From positions 124,001-188,000 of the IMG/VR virus record IMGVR_UViG_3300008448_000001: 64,000 bases of DNA; one strand, 5' to 3'. The notes under the pieces were generated by a model. The model had not been told where the DNA came from. It saw only the letters and a list, made by a program, of their open reading frames with translations, and did not search any database. The position numbers and the translations under genes were made by a program. The DNA is from a virus. This document shows positions 16,072 through 24,647 of the stretch, piece after piece; position 1 is the first letter of the stretch; each line of letters starts with the position of its first letter.

Positions 16072-17770
16072 ATCTAACACGTATGCAACTGTCGACTTGT
16101 CTGGCAAACAAGGCGGTGCGAAAATTGTAATAAAGGTTGCAGACACCGAGATACCTGCGTCTATGTTCTCGATGAACTATTCGCTTAACTCTATCCCAAC
16201 GGCCACCGCAGCGGTACCGCTTGGACGCGACGCAAGGACAGGTAAGCCGTCTGCCGTCTACTCGATCGCCAAAGACCTGAAGCAGATGGCACCGGTGGTT
16301 GTGACGCTTGTCGGAAGCCTTGGCGACTGGGCTCCCGCGGGTCTGAATGCGGCAAAGCAACAGTTTCCACGAGGTGAATTTGTGCTGTTCACGGGCTACA
16401 TAGCCGGCACTTCTTACCGCCGAAGTAACGGAAGCATTGCGCTTGTTCTTAGTTTAGTGAACACGCTCGTTGATTTGGCTTTGTCTTCCTGCGGTAGCCG
16501 CGACGCTGTGCCAGGTGCCCCGCACGATCTTATGCTCCCAATACTTCACCAAGACTCCGGTGCTAAGACTTACATGGACGCTGCAAGTCGTTTTATCAGT
16601 GAGCTACCTATCGCGATGAACCTTGACATCGCGGAAGGGTTGCTCACGGTGCTCACCAAGATAGCTAAAGACAACCTGATACAGGCGACTTCTGCTTGGT
16701 GTAACAGTGCGCCACCGTCCGCGTTAGTGGATAACTTGCTGTCAAACACGCGTGCGTTGCAGGCGATATCGGGCGTTCTCGAGTGGAAAGGGTTCATTAA
16801 TCTTCTCGACAACAATCAACCGACATACGTTAAGGACTACCCTTTCGAGGTTGATTTGAACGCTAAGCAAGCCCTTTCAAAGAGTATTGGGAATCGCTTA
16901 AACGCCTCATTTGCCGGGACAAGCATGTGGCACACGCTGATAGGCTCCCTGCTGCCAGACATCGGGCTTTCGGTCGTGCCGCTCGCAGACTCCGCCATCA
17001 TTGCACCCGCCTTCGAAATGGCTCGGGAAGCTGGCGCCGTAATCTGGACGTCCGACGTAGCCGACATGCACTTATCCGTGCGATCGCAGCGTCCGCTCTT
17101 CGGAGTAGGCGTGATGCACGAGCAGCACATGGGAAGCCTACCTGCACAATCTAAACAGTGCGTTGGCGGGTCCTACACCGCAAGCCTGGACGGCGTGGTG
17201 GACGGGATGTGGCTTTTCGTGCCCGCTCCGGACTGGCTTTCGGCCTGGGACAGCCTCGACGACAATGCGGTCAACGGCAACGGAAGCGTAAACAACTTGT
17301 TGACGCAAGTTGTGAACACTGCTGTGGGAAGCGACAACTCAGCGGTGCAAGAGCAAGCCGAGACAACGGTTGTCGACTGGAATGACGTGTCCAACAAGTA
17401 CGCTCAAATGATTTACGCTGCGAACGCTTTGCAAGGCCGCGAAGGAACGTTAACGGGAAAGTTGCGTTTCGACATAGCGCCCGGCAGCACAGTCGTAATC
17501 CGTGCGGACGCCGCAACCAAAAGTGCAGGTATTGACGACCTTGCGACAGATATTTACGGTTTCGTGAACCGTGTTACCGTTACTATCAACGCCCAGGATG
17601 CCAGTGCGACAACGTCTTTCAACCTAGCGAATTTGCGAACGGCGGAGGAGAATGACTTGTCGCGGTTCTCAATGGATTCGCACCCGTTTTACGGGGTAAA
17701 GTATTTCAACTACGCGCCATTGATCCCGGGCTTCGAAAAGCTGACGGAAGCCGAACGCAAAGCAATTTAG
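16061..17770 (+). CDS. Putative baseplate hub protein (gp27/late-control-D-like)
   Basis: A 569-aa protein; ATG 16061 was chosen because upstream in-frame codons lie inside the previous gene. The C-terminal part (about 450-545) has the hub-type pattern RFDIAPGSTVVIRADA, then VNRVTVTINAQDASATTSFN and an LR...EEND segment, as in gpD/gp27-like hubs, where a short beta barrel binds the substrate channel. The N-terminal 130 residues are beta-rich (TEIPASMFSMNYSLNSIPTA), as expected for the first tube-like domain. The hub links the tube end, spike and wedge. Identification is by pattern and position, not by search. Confidence 0.65.
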   Translation: MVGKSNTYATVDLSGKQGGAKIVIKVADTEIPASMFSMNYSLNSIPTATAAVPLGRDARTGKPSAVYSIAKDLKQMAPVVVTLVGSLGDWAPAGLNAAKQQFPRGEFVLFTGYIAGTSYRRSNGSIALVLSLVNTLVDLALSSCGSRDAVPGAPHDLMLPILHQDSGAKTYMDAASRFISELPIAMNLDIAEGLLTVLTKIAKDNLIQATSAWCNSAPPSALVDNLLSNTRALQAISGVLEWKGFINLLDNNQPTYVKDYPFEVDLNAKQALSKSIGNRLNASFAGTSMWHTLIGSLLPDIGLSVVPLADSAIIAPAFEMAREAGAVIWTSDVADMHLSVRSQRPLFGVGVMHEQHMGSLPAQSKQCVGGSYTASLDGVVDGMWLFVPAPDWLSAWDSLDDNAVNGNGSVNNLLTQVVNTAVGSDNSAVQEQAETTVVDWNDVSNKYAQMIYAANALQGREGTLTGKLRFDIAPGSTVVIRADAATKSAGIDDLATDIYGFVNRVTVTINAQDASATTSFNLANLRTAEENDLSRFSMDSHPFYGVKYFNYAPLIPGFEKLTEAERKAI

Positions 17771-17786
17771 ACCGGAGACCTTTCGC

Positions 17787-18521
17787 ATGATGAACGATTA
17801 TTTAGAAGACGAATTTCGCCCGGCCTTTCAGACGTGGCAGGCCGATAAGACGCCAACCGGTAATGCCGCCTTTTTGAAAGCGATCGACCCTGTCATTAAC
17901 CAGGGCCTTCAAGCTTACGGTGACGACAGCCCTTTGCTGCGAAGCCGCGCAAGGTTATTGGCCTTAGACGCTGCGAACAAGTACGATCCTAAAAGGTCTA
18001 GGCTGCGGTCGCACATTGTTACAAATATGCAGGGACTCAGGCGGATATCTCGTCAACAAAACCAGATTGTCAACGCTCCCGAGCGTATTGTGCTTGAAAA
18101 CCACAAGCTTCGGTCGGCTACGCAAGAGCTTGCCGATGAGCTGGGGCGAGAACCAACGGATGCAGAGCTTTCCGATTTCATGCGGGTTTCGATTCCGCGT
18201 ATCGCCAAGATAAGGAAGTACCAGCCGGGATTCAGCACGGGTCAAGCCGAAAGTCCGGAATCAAATTTTGAAAGCATGGCCAGCAGGCTTCCTGGCGACA
18301 CCGGTGCCTCGGATCTCTGGTTACAGGTGGTGCATCAAGATTTAGATCCGATTGACCAGCAAATTTTAGAAATGACTCTCGGTATGAATAACAGGCGTAA
18401 GTTTTCCAACCTAGAGATCGCAAAAGCGCTGAACCGAACGCCAGCGGCTATTACGCAGCGGAAAGAAAAAATCCAACGTCTTTTAGACCAAGAACAAGCT
18501 CTTTCACCTTTTATCTCGTAA
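17787..18521 (+). CDS. Sigma-70 family RNA polymerase sigma factor-like protein
   Basis: A 244-aa protein. Residues about 112-150 read ATQELADELGREPTDAELS then IPRIAKIRK, the hallmark of sigma region 3. Residues about 198-236 form a region 4 helix-turn-helix (FSNLEIAKALNRTPAAITQR). A helical segment before them (about 50-100, DAANKYDPKRSRLRSHI) resembles a reduced region 2. It is embedded between the hub and wedge genes and transcribed with them. It could direct host RNA polymerase to phage late promoters, or it may be a structural protein reusing the fold. The transcription role is inferred from the family. Confidence 0.75.
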   Translation: MMNDYLEDEFRPAFQTWQADKTPTGNAAFLKAIDPVINQGLQAYGDDSPLLRSRARLLALDAANKYDPKRSRLRSHIVTNMQGLRRISRQQNQIVNAPERIVLENHKLRSATQELADELGREPTDAELSDFMRVSIPRIAKIRKYQPGFSTGQAESPESNFESMASRLPGDTGASDLWLQVVHQDLDPIDQQILEMTLGMNNRRKFSNLEIAKALNRTPAAITQRKEKIQRLLDQEQALSPFIS

Positions 18522-18525
18522 CAGC

Positions 18526-18990
18526 ATGGCACAACAAAGTCTTATAGACCCGAATTTGAGCAAAGTCCTGGTTCAGCTTGCGAAGCTTAAAAAGAAAGCC
18601 GCGCAAGCTCGGCGACAAAACAAGCCCGTGGGTTGGTTACGCCCTGCTGTGGACATAGCGAACATTGACATCACTACGCTGAACGGCTTAAAAGGCCTTA
18701 GAGCCGTCTTCAACACGGACAAAGCGGAAGAAGCGTTGATAAAGGCTGCTACGCCCGGCAGTATTGGAAATTCATCGGACATGATCGTTTTACCTTCCCA
18801 AATAGACTACATGCAGCAGTTGGAACGAGCATACCGGGCCCGGTATCAGACCTTTCCTCGAGCGGTTGCGCACTTGGCGGGAAGAGAGCTCGGTCACGGT
18901 AGTGACAACGGGGTCATCGCCGGTTTACCTATCCGTTACTTCACTGATTTGATTTCCCAAGGTGCGACAGGCGACGGAGGTGCCGTATAA
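18526..18990 (+). CDS. Hypothetical protein in the baseplate operon
   Basis: A 154-aa protein starting five bases after the sigma-like gene and overlapping the gp25-like gene by one base (TAATG). The N-terminus is a basic helix (VQLAKLKKKAAQARRQNK), then a mixed segment. The C-terminus contains HLAGRELGHGSDNG and a Gly-rich tail. No family recognised. Its place directly before the wedge genes suggests a baseplate or assembly role. Confidence 0.5.
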   Translation: MAQQSLIDPNLSKVLVQLAKLKKKAAQARRQNKPVGWLRPAVDIANIDITTLNGLKGLRAVFNTDKAEEALIKAATPGSIGNSSDMIVLPSQIDYMQQLERAYRARYQTFPRAVAHLAGRELGHGSDNGVIAGLPIRYFTDLISQGATGDGGAV

Positions 18991-19478
18991 TGTATTTTTC
19001 TGGAAGTGTTCAGCAATACAAAGGGAAAACAGTCGATTTTCTCATGTACGATGGGGCGAAACCCTCCGGTGACACGCAAGTCTTGCCTGCACTCGTACAG
19101 GAAGGTCAAAGCGGAGCGTTGATAACTGGCCCGGCTAAGCTGGCTCAACGATTTTTGCTCGAGCTGCTTACCGATAAGGGTTCGCTGCAGTACGACATTA
19201 ATCGCGGCACTTTTTTCATGACGCAGATCCGGAGCGGGTTAGCCCGGACGTCCGCCGACCTGTTTCAAATTTTCGCAGCTAGCGAACTGGACTTGCGAAA
19301 CAATTTACGCTTAGAAGATGACACCTCTTTTCCAGACGACGAGCGGTATGCTTCTTCGGAGCTTTTGGATGCCTCTTTCATAGGGGATGCGATTTACCTT
19401 AGAATACAGCTCAACAGCGTGGCTGGTGAGTCGCGAGAAGTTCTGTTTCCACTACGAATCCCGGCGGTTCAGCTATGA
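18990..19478 (+). CDS. Baseplate wedge protein, gp25-like (putative)
   Basis: A 162-aa protein directly upstream of, and overlapping by 4 bases, the J-like gene, the standard order of gp25/W then J in contractile systems. The pattern LLTDKGSLQYDINRGT near residue 57 resembles the conserved start of gp25-like domains. It is followed by helices and a C-terminal strand pair ending in FPLRIP. The gp25 family forms the core wedge that triggers sheath contraction. Moderate confidence because the sequence is divergent. Confidence 0.65.
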   Translation: MYFSGSVQQYKGKTVDFLMYDGAKPSGDTQVLPALVQEGQSGALITGPAKLAQRFLLELLTDKGSLQYDINRGTFFMTQIRSGLARTSADLFQIFAASELDLRNNLRLEDDTSFPDDERYASSELLDASFIGDAIYLRIQLNSVAGESREVLFPLRIPAVQL

Positions 19479-21142
19479 CTCTAACCTATTCCGACTTTGA
19501 AATCTCCGATCTTTCGCAATTGGATGCAGCCGATGTGCAACAGACGCTGCTGCGGACTATTGCGCAGCTGCAAGCGTTGAATCCGACGTTGGATTTACGC
19601 CGAGGAGCTTTCCGCGACACCATTGCTTACTTGCAGTCAGTTTTGGGTACTGCCGCTCGCGTAAACTTGGAGCGGTACCAGTCTGCAAGAAGTCTACAAC
19701 GCATTCAAGAGGATCCGACGCTCGCTGACGAAACTGTGGTCAGCGAAGTGCTTTCCAACTGGGGTATTGTGCGAAAGACCGGCACCAAGGCAAGCGGGCC
19801 GGTCACGATCGAACTTTCAGCACTTCGACCGTTAACGATACCGCAAAACAGCGTGTTTGAAGCTAACGGCTTCCAATACTTGGCCACGGCGACTTTTATC
19901 GGAAGAATATCGGCTGCCCAAATACTGGGGAGCAACGACCGGCTGCTGGTTCCACTTAGCAACGGCAACTACGCTTTCACGATCGAGGTAGAAGCCGTGG
20001 ATATCGGTGCCGACAGGAAGCTGAATGCAGGCGACCTAATAGTCCCCAACCGCGCGGTCGTTAACTACGTCACAAGCTATGCCACGTCTTCTTTCGAGGA
20101 CGGAACCAACACCGAGACAAACGAAGAGCTTATTAACGAGTTGCAGCTGGGTGTCGCGGCAAAAACGCTCTCGAACCGCACGAACATGCGCGCCTACTTG
20201 CGAAGTCTGCCGCAGTTCGAGTCGGTCACAAATCAATCCATCGTCGGTTGTGGCGATCCCGAAATGCTGCGGGACAAACACACCATCTTCCCGACGCTTA
20301 CCGGCGGTAGGGTAGACTGGTACATACGCGGGCAATCTGCGTTGCAACGAAAAACGGTTGCAGTCGTGGCCACCTGCATGTCGGTATCAACGCTTACAGG
20401 AACAAGTGAGTGGCAGTTTGCTGTTCCGGCGACAACTCTTCCCGGGTTTTACGAGGTGGACAAGATACGCAAGGCAACCGACTCTGCTGTCGTGTCAGGC
20501 TTCGGTATCGTATCGGACACGCGTTACACCGCGTTACCTGCAAGCGGTTTCTCCCCGGACATTGCAACAGCAGAGGAGAGCGCATATTCCGCTTTCCAGT
20601 CCGCAATTATCCTTTTCACAGATACGGTCACATCGGTTGCAGATTTAGCCGTCGGTCAGACCGCAGAGTATGTTTACGAGATAACGGGCACGCCACATGT
20701 CCGTGAACTGCAGGATCTTGTTTCCAGCCGAGATATCCGGCACTACGGCGCCGATGCCTTGATCAAAGCCCCTGTCCCGTGCTTTGTCAGCGTGACTCTT
20801 ACGATAAACAAGGCTGCTGACGATGTTTCTCCGTCGCTAGAGCCTATTCGGTCCGCCATTGTGACGGCGATTAACTCCGTCGACTTCCAAGGCGTGTTAC
20901 CTGGTTCTTTGATCGTGGATACCGTGCACAACTACCTGCAAGGTCGATTGAACGTCACGGAACTGGATCTTTTGGGTCGGATTCGCATGCCGGACGGCAC
21001 CATCAAGTATTTACGCAGCGATGACGCCTTGATAATACCAGAACTTCCTGGAAAAATGGTAACCTCCAAGACAGTTCAGTTTTTTGCCGAAGCGATAGAC
21101 GTAAACTTGAACGTAATCTCCTCAATACCGGTTGCAACCTAA
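19475..21142 (+). CDS. Baseplate J-like protein (gp47/gpJ type)
   Basis: A 555-aa protein. The N-terminal helical region (about 10-85) ends in a segment about 90 residues long leading to KASGPVTIELSALRPLTIPQ, the typical J-like beta domain (about 110-190) that begins with a low-barrier strand and IPQNS turn. The C-terminal third has AIVTAINSVDFQGVLPGSLI and LNVTELDLLGRI, also J-like. J/gp47 proteins connect wedges and clamp the sheath. It follows the gp25-like gene with an ATGA-type overlap. Confidence 0.8.
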   Translation: MTLTYSDFEISDLSQLDAADVQQTLLRTIAQLQALNPTLDLRRGAFRDTIAYLQSVLGTAARVNLERYQSARSLQRIQEDPTLADETVVSEVLSNWGIVRKTGTKASGPVTIELSALRPLTIPQNSVFEANGFQYLATATFIGRISAAQILGSNDRLLVPLSNGNYAFTIEVEAVDIGADRKLNAGDLIVPNRAVVNYVTSYATSSFEDGTNTETNEELINELQLGVAAKTLSNRTNMRAYLRSLPQFESVTNQSIVGCGDPEMLRDKHTIFPTLTGGRVDWYIRGQSALQRKTVAVVATCMSVSTLTGTSEWQFAVPATTLPGFYEVDKIRKATDSAVVSGFGIVSDTRYTALPASGFSPDIATAEESAYSAFQSAIILFTDTVTSVADLAVGQTAEYVYEITGTPHVRELQDLVSSRDIRHYGADALIKAPVPCFVSVTLTINKAADDVSPSLEPIRSAIVTAINSVDFQGVLPGSLIVDTVHNYLQGRLNVTELDLLGRIRMPDGTIKYLRSDDALIIPELPGKMVTSKTVQFFAEAIDVNLNVISSIPVAT

Positions 21143-21143
21143 A

Positions 21144-22067
21144 ATGCCAAAGAAAGTCAGTGGTAAGTCGGAAGTCGTCAGAATTTTAACGAAATCCGAC
21201 ATGGCGACGTCAAAAACGCGCCAAAACAAGCAAGCTATCACGTTTGCCACCGATTACTTGGTTTTTTTCGGCTATTTGACCGTCGAACTGCTGAAAAGCG
21301 TGAGTATGGACGATATTCACGCTGGAATTAAGGTTTTTCAACGATATTTTGGCATAAAAGCAGACGGAATGCTCACCGAGGAGACACTTCGCGCCATGCA
21401 GGTTCCTCGCTGCGGTTGCCCGGACAAGTTGGACAAATCCAACGGAAAGCACGTAGAATTCTTGCGTGCTGCCGAAGTTGCAGCTGAAAGACGTGATCGA
21501 TGGAACAAAACAGGTTTGACTTACTTTGTTGCAGACTACGTCGGAGGCAAAATACCTAAATCCGAGCAACGCCGCATTTTCCAGGAAGCCTTCAAGGCTT
21601 GGGACGACGTGTGCGGTTTGGACATTTCCGAAAGTAAGGACGTCGAAACCACGGACATCGTCATCACCACAGGGAAAGGCCTTCAACATCAGTTTGATGG
21701 AAAAGGTGGGACGCTCGCTTGGGCTTACATGCCAAGAGGCGACAACGAAAAGCTACTGATGCGTTTCGACTTGGAAGAAACCTGGGTGGCAAACAAAGGC
21801 GAGCGGGGTATACTGTTATCTAACGTTGCATGCCACGAGTTCGGCCATCTGCTTGGGCTACTCCATTCGGATAGGAACCAGGCCTTGATGGCACCGTACT
21901 ACAACCCGTTCGTCGGAACACCACAATCGGTCGATGACATCTCTCGAATACAGAAGCTTTACGGGCCCAACCAAAACCCAGAGAAGCTCAAGTCGAACAT
22001 TGTTCAAACCAAAAATACCATCGAGGTAAAGTTACAACCGGGTCAGAAGTTAATCGTTACCAATTGA
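21144..22067 (+). CDS. Matrixin-type metalloproteinase with pro-domain and cysteine switch
   Basis: A 307-aa secreted-type zymogen without an obvious signal peptide. Residues about 35-87 form a peptidoglycan-binding-like helical pro-domain (AGIKVFQRYFGIKADGMLTE). It ends in PRCGCPD (88-94), nearly identical to the PRCG(V/N)PD cysteine switch of matrix metalloproteinases; Cys90 would cap the zinc. The catalytic zinc site HEFGHLLGLLH (231-241) and a Met-turn (LMAPYY, about 248-253) follow, then the family-typical SRIQKLYG. The enzyme could digest host surface protein or processed virion protein. It lies between baseplate and membrane-protein genes. ATG 21144 overlaps no upstream stop but is four codons after an in-frame TTG. 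Confidence 0.92.
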   Translation: MPKKVSGKSEVVRILTKSDMATSKTRQNKQAITFATDYLVFFGYLTVELLKSVSMDDIHAGIKVFQRYFGIKADGMLTEETLRAMQVPRCGCPDKLDKSNGKHVEFLRAAEVAAERRDRWNKTGLTYFVADYVGGKIPKSEQRRIFQEAFKAWDDVCGLDISESKDVETTDIVITTGKGLQHQFDGKGGTLAWAYMPRGDNEKLLMRFDLEETWVANKGERGILLSNVACHEFGHLLGLLHSDRNQALMAPYYNPFVGTPQSVDDISRIQKLYGPNQNPEKLKSNIVQTKNTIEVKLQPGQKLIVTN

Positions 22068-22077
22068 AAGGAAGTTT

Positions 22078-22419
22078 ATGCTTGCTGAACTTACGCTGGA
22101 TTTAGAGACGCTGGTCAACGCTGTAAAGGCTGCCGCAGCTGTCGGTCTTTTGGGTGCCGCAGCTTTTTTCAGTTACCGGCATTTCGCCCCGAGACGCAAA
22201 GTGAATGCGAACGCGTTCCGTGAAGAATACAAACGAAAGGACTCCGGTCGCAGCAGCGATGCGCCGCCTCCGGTAGGTTTTGCGGAACACTTGCAGATCA
22301 TAGAAAACACGGCTCCAAACGCGGGACCGGAAGTTTGGTGGAGCTACGCAAAGGGCGAGCTCACCGAGGCAGAAGTCGCGATAGCCGAGGCCAAGCTGGC
22401 CACGCACAACAAACAATAA
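22078..22419 (+). CDS. Small single-pass membrane protein
   Basis: A 113-aa protein with AAAGGAAG before ATG 22078. One transmembrane helix lies at about residues 15-34 (VKAAAAVGLLGAAAFFSYRH), followed by a basic stretch (APRRKVNANAFREEYKRK) that would stay inside. The C-terminal half is acidic. It sits between a metalloproteinase and another small membrane protein, so a role in the host envelope during entry or lysis is plausible but unproven. No holin family was recognised. Confidence 0.6.
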   Translation: MLAELTLDLETLVNAVKAAAAVGLLGAAAFFSYRHFAPRRKVNANAFREEYKRKDSGRSSDAPPPVGFAEHLQIIENTAPNAGPEVWWSYAKGELTEAEVAIAEAKLATHNKQ

Positions 22420-22430
22420 GGGCAATCTTG

Positions 22431-22817
22431 ATGAATACTGCACGGATCGCAGGCGAAGAAAATACACCCAGCTTCCCGTGGGCCATTTTGGTTTGCGGTT
22501 TGCTGGGTGTTTTGTTATTGGTTCCGACCAGCTGGTTTTCGCCAAACCGAAAAACGCTAAATGCGGATTTAGCGAATGAAGCTTTTGAAACCTACGAAAG
22601 TCTTTGGCGAATCCACCAAGGAAAAGCTGCCGACAGGTTAAGCACAGGCGAACTGCAAACTGAACAAGAAGTCTGGGAGTTTCAAGCCGCCGGGCAAGAA
22701 CCTGCTCGCAAGCTTGCTTTCGAAAAACTGGCCCGAGCCGAGGCCGACTACTTCAAAAACAAAGGCGGCTGGTCCAAAGAGTCGCACGAGTCCCTGTTAC
22801 GGAGCTATGCAAAATAA
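22431..22817 (+). CDS. Small single-pass membrane protein
   Basis: A 128-aa protein from ATG 22431 with an N-terminal transmembrane segment at about residues 15-33 (FPWAILVCGLLGVLLLVP) and a charged helical C-terminal domain. Its size and layout resemble spanin-like inner-membrane proteins or phage envelope proteins, but no specific family is recognised. The stop overlaps the peptidase start at 22817 (TAATG). Neighbours are the matrixin and the papain-like peptidase. Confidence 0.6.
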   Translation: MNTARIAGEENTPSFPWAILVCGLLGVLLLVPTSWFSPNRKTLNADLANEAFETYESLWRIHQGKAADRLSTGELQTEQEVWEFQAAGQEPARKLAFEKLARAEADYFKNKGGWSKESHESLLRSYAK

Positions 22818-23773
22818 TGATTTTTACGAGTTACAATTTCGAGCGAGAAGATCGCAAGTACTTGAAGTCGCTGCCTGTTTTACCGATGCAAAGTAGTGTG
22901 TGGCGGTCTTTCCGGCGGCCCTCCGAAGTGGCTATCGACTGGCACCGCGAGGAAAATCAGTTTCAGATCGGAAGTTGCCAAGGCAACTCGCTTTCCTCGG
23001 TACTAGAACGCTGCGCTTTCGTGGCCGGCAAGAAGGTGCAGCTCTCCAGAATCTTTGCGTACCTGGCAACACAGAAGATCGACGGGCTTCTCGGGTCTGA
23101 CAACGGGTCAACGGTTTCCGGCGGCGCGAAGCTGGCGATAGAGACCGGGTGTCCGCTGGAGAAGTTGACAGGGTACCCTCGGGCATACCCTGGCCGAGCC
23201 GAACGCAACGAGATTTTGAGTGAAGCTAATTACAAGGCGGGTGCTGAGTACAAGGCAAAATCTGCGTGGCAGGTTTCTCCCGATCACGACGAATTACTTG
23301 ACTTCATTGGTGGCGGGGGTGCCATCAACTTCGGTATTCGTTACGGGGGTTCGACAATACCCTCCGACCGAGTGATCCGTCGTTTCGTTCCAGGTCGCGG
23401 CGGTCACGCCATGTGCATCCTAGGCTACACCCGTGACGGCGACCTTCGTGCAATGAATTCGCACGGGGATGGGCAGTACTTGATCACGCCGAGCGCTTGG
23501 AAGGCCATGCTTGCTGACAGTTGGACTACTGCGATCGGCCTTATGGGATCCAAAGAGCCTGTGCCTGTAGATTGGTACAGTAATTCGCCATACTTCAAGA
23601 TAACGGAAAAGTCCGCCGAAGTCGAAGCGGAAGAAGAGCGAGAGCATCTGGCGGAAGAAGAGCGAGAGCATCTGCTCGAGTTACTCCACATGCATGAGGC
23701 GGACAGTCACGAAGAACCGACGAATGAGGCAGATGACTACGAGGAGTTTGACGATGAAGAAATTGGTAGCTAG
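22817..23773 (+). CDS. Papain-like (C1) cysteine peptidase
   Basis: A 318-aa protein with the C1 triad in order: an oxyanion glutamine and nucleophile in NQFQIGSCQGNS (Cys54), catalytic histidine in GGHAMCILGY (His197), and asparagine in AMNSHGDG (Asn214). The pattern matches the bacterial DQGxxGSCxAxA subgroup. The C-terminal 50 residues are very acidic with a near-duplicated (EEEREHL)2 element, a likely protein- or ion-binding tail. No signal peptide. It probably acts in the virion or the host envelope together with the neighbouring matrixin. The substrate cannot be named from sequence. Confidence 0.85.
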   Translation: MIFTSYNFEREDRKYLKSLPVLPMQSSVWRSFRRPSEVAIDWHREENQFQIGSCQGNSLSSVLERCAFVAGKKVQLSRIFAYLATQKIDGLLGSDNGSTVSGGAKLAIETGCPLEKLTGYPRAYPGRAERNEILSEANYKAGAEYKAKSAWQVSPDHDELLDFIGGGGAINFGIRYGGSTIPSDRVIRRFVPGRGGHAMCILGYTRDGDLRAMNSHGDGQYLITPSAWKAMLADSWTTAIGLMGSKEPVPVDWYSNSPYFKITEKSAEVEAEEEREHLAEEEREHLLELLHMHEADSHEEPTNEADDYEEFDDEEIGS

Positions 23774-24359
23774 TTTTTTTACCGCCGCTTTACTGTTCTT
23801 GCTAGGGTGCTCACCTTCACCGCAACCGTTGAAAGACGATCTCGTTGAACGCTTCAACGCTGCGGTCACGGAATCCATCCAACAGTCCCACAGCGAGACA
23901 ATGTCGGAGTTGCAAAGTTACCGTTCGACACTGGAACGTATCGAACAAGCCGTCAACGATCTTCAAGCGAAGGCGAAAGAGCCGCAAGCGAATACAGTGC
24001 TTGCAAAGCCTGTGCAAGCGGCTAACGTACGCGTTGACGCTCCGACATTTTCAAACGGGAGCGTAACACGCATGCCGGGCTCAAACTGGAACGTAGAAGG
24101 TGACTGGAACTACACACTCGTTGAGCTTGCGGATCACCTTCGGCAAGTTCACGGTTTGAACGTAGACGGAAAAACCATGACCGAACTGCAAGCCATGCAC
24201 GATAATTTGCATAACGGCTACTCGGCTTATGGCTCGCAGATTCGATCCGTGAACGCTGCCCCTGTGACTCAATACTACGCAACAAACCGAGCCCCGACAG
24301 TTTTTCGCAGAAATCGTACCTACAGCACATGCCCGCAAGGGCAACCGTGTCCCCAATAA
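23754..24359 (+). CDS. Predicted lipoprotein
   Basis: A 201-aa protein. ATG 23754 was chosen because it begins a clean lipoprotein signal: MKKL, a hydrophobic core, then LLGC with Cys19 as the lipidation site. GAGGAG lies upstream at 23741-23746. The gene overlaps the peptidase stop by 20 bases. After the signal come an amphipathic coiled-coil-like region (about 25-75) and a repeated QAANVRVDAP-type turn, ending in a Tyr/Arg-rich tail (RNRTYSTC). It would be anchored in the host envelope. Possibilities are an outer-membrane spanin-like partner or a superinfection factor. Confidence 0.75.
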   Translation: MKKLVASFFTAALLFLLGCSPSPQPLKDDLVERFNAAVTESIQQSHSETMSELQSYRSTLERIEQAVNDLQAKAKEPQANTVLAKPVQAANVRVDAPTFSNGSVTRMPGSNWNVEGDWNYTLVELADHLRQVHGLNVDGKTMTELQAMHDNLHNGYSAYGSQIRSVNAAPVTQYYATNRAPTVFRRNRTYSTCPQGQPCPQ

Positions 24360-24646
24360 TGTTAAACTACCCGGTCGGCATACCCGAGAAGTTGCATTCC
24401 ACCCTGTCGCAATTGTTGCAAACAGGGTGCGTAGATTTCAACGGCGGTACGGCGGACTTTTCCAACTTGCAGGAAGTAACTTTGCAGGCAGGTGTCCTTC
24501 GCTTCAATCCTCCCGTGAAGGTGCGAGTGAAAGTCGGCCCGATAATGGTAAAGACGACGATATCTGGTGTAAAAAACGTCGGCGGCGGCCTTAAGGTCGA
24601 AATCGATAACTCGCCCATCGACGTGCTTTTGAAAGCAGAGGATTAG
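24359..24646 (+). CDS. Small hypothetical protein
   Basis: A 95-aa protein in a TAATG overlap with the lipoprotein gene. A short beta-rich domain (VDFNGGTADFSNLQEVTLQA; VKVRVKVGPIMVKTTI) with no membrane segment or signal. Not recognised. Its tight coupling to the lipoprotein suggests the two products act together. Confidence 0.5.
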   Translation: MLNYPVGIPEKLHSTLSQLLQTGCVDFNGGTADFSNLQEVTLQAGVLRFNPPVKVRVKVGPIMVKTTISGVKNVGGGLKVEIDNSPIDVLLKAED

Positions 24647-24647
24647 T

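Noticed and set aside
18990-19478. Lysozyme-type or other enzymatic assignment for the gp25-like protein
   Set aside because: No catalytic Glu/Asp pattern was found. Order and the LLTDKG motif fit a wedge protein better.
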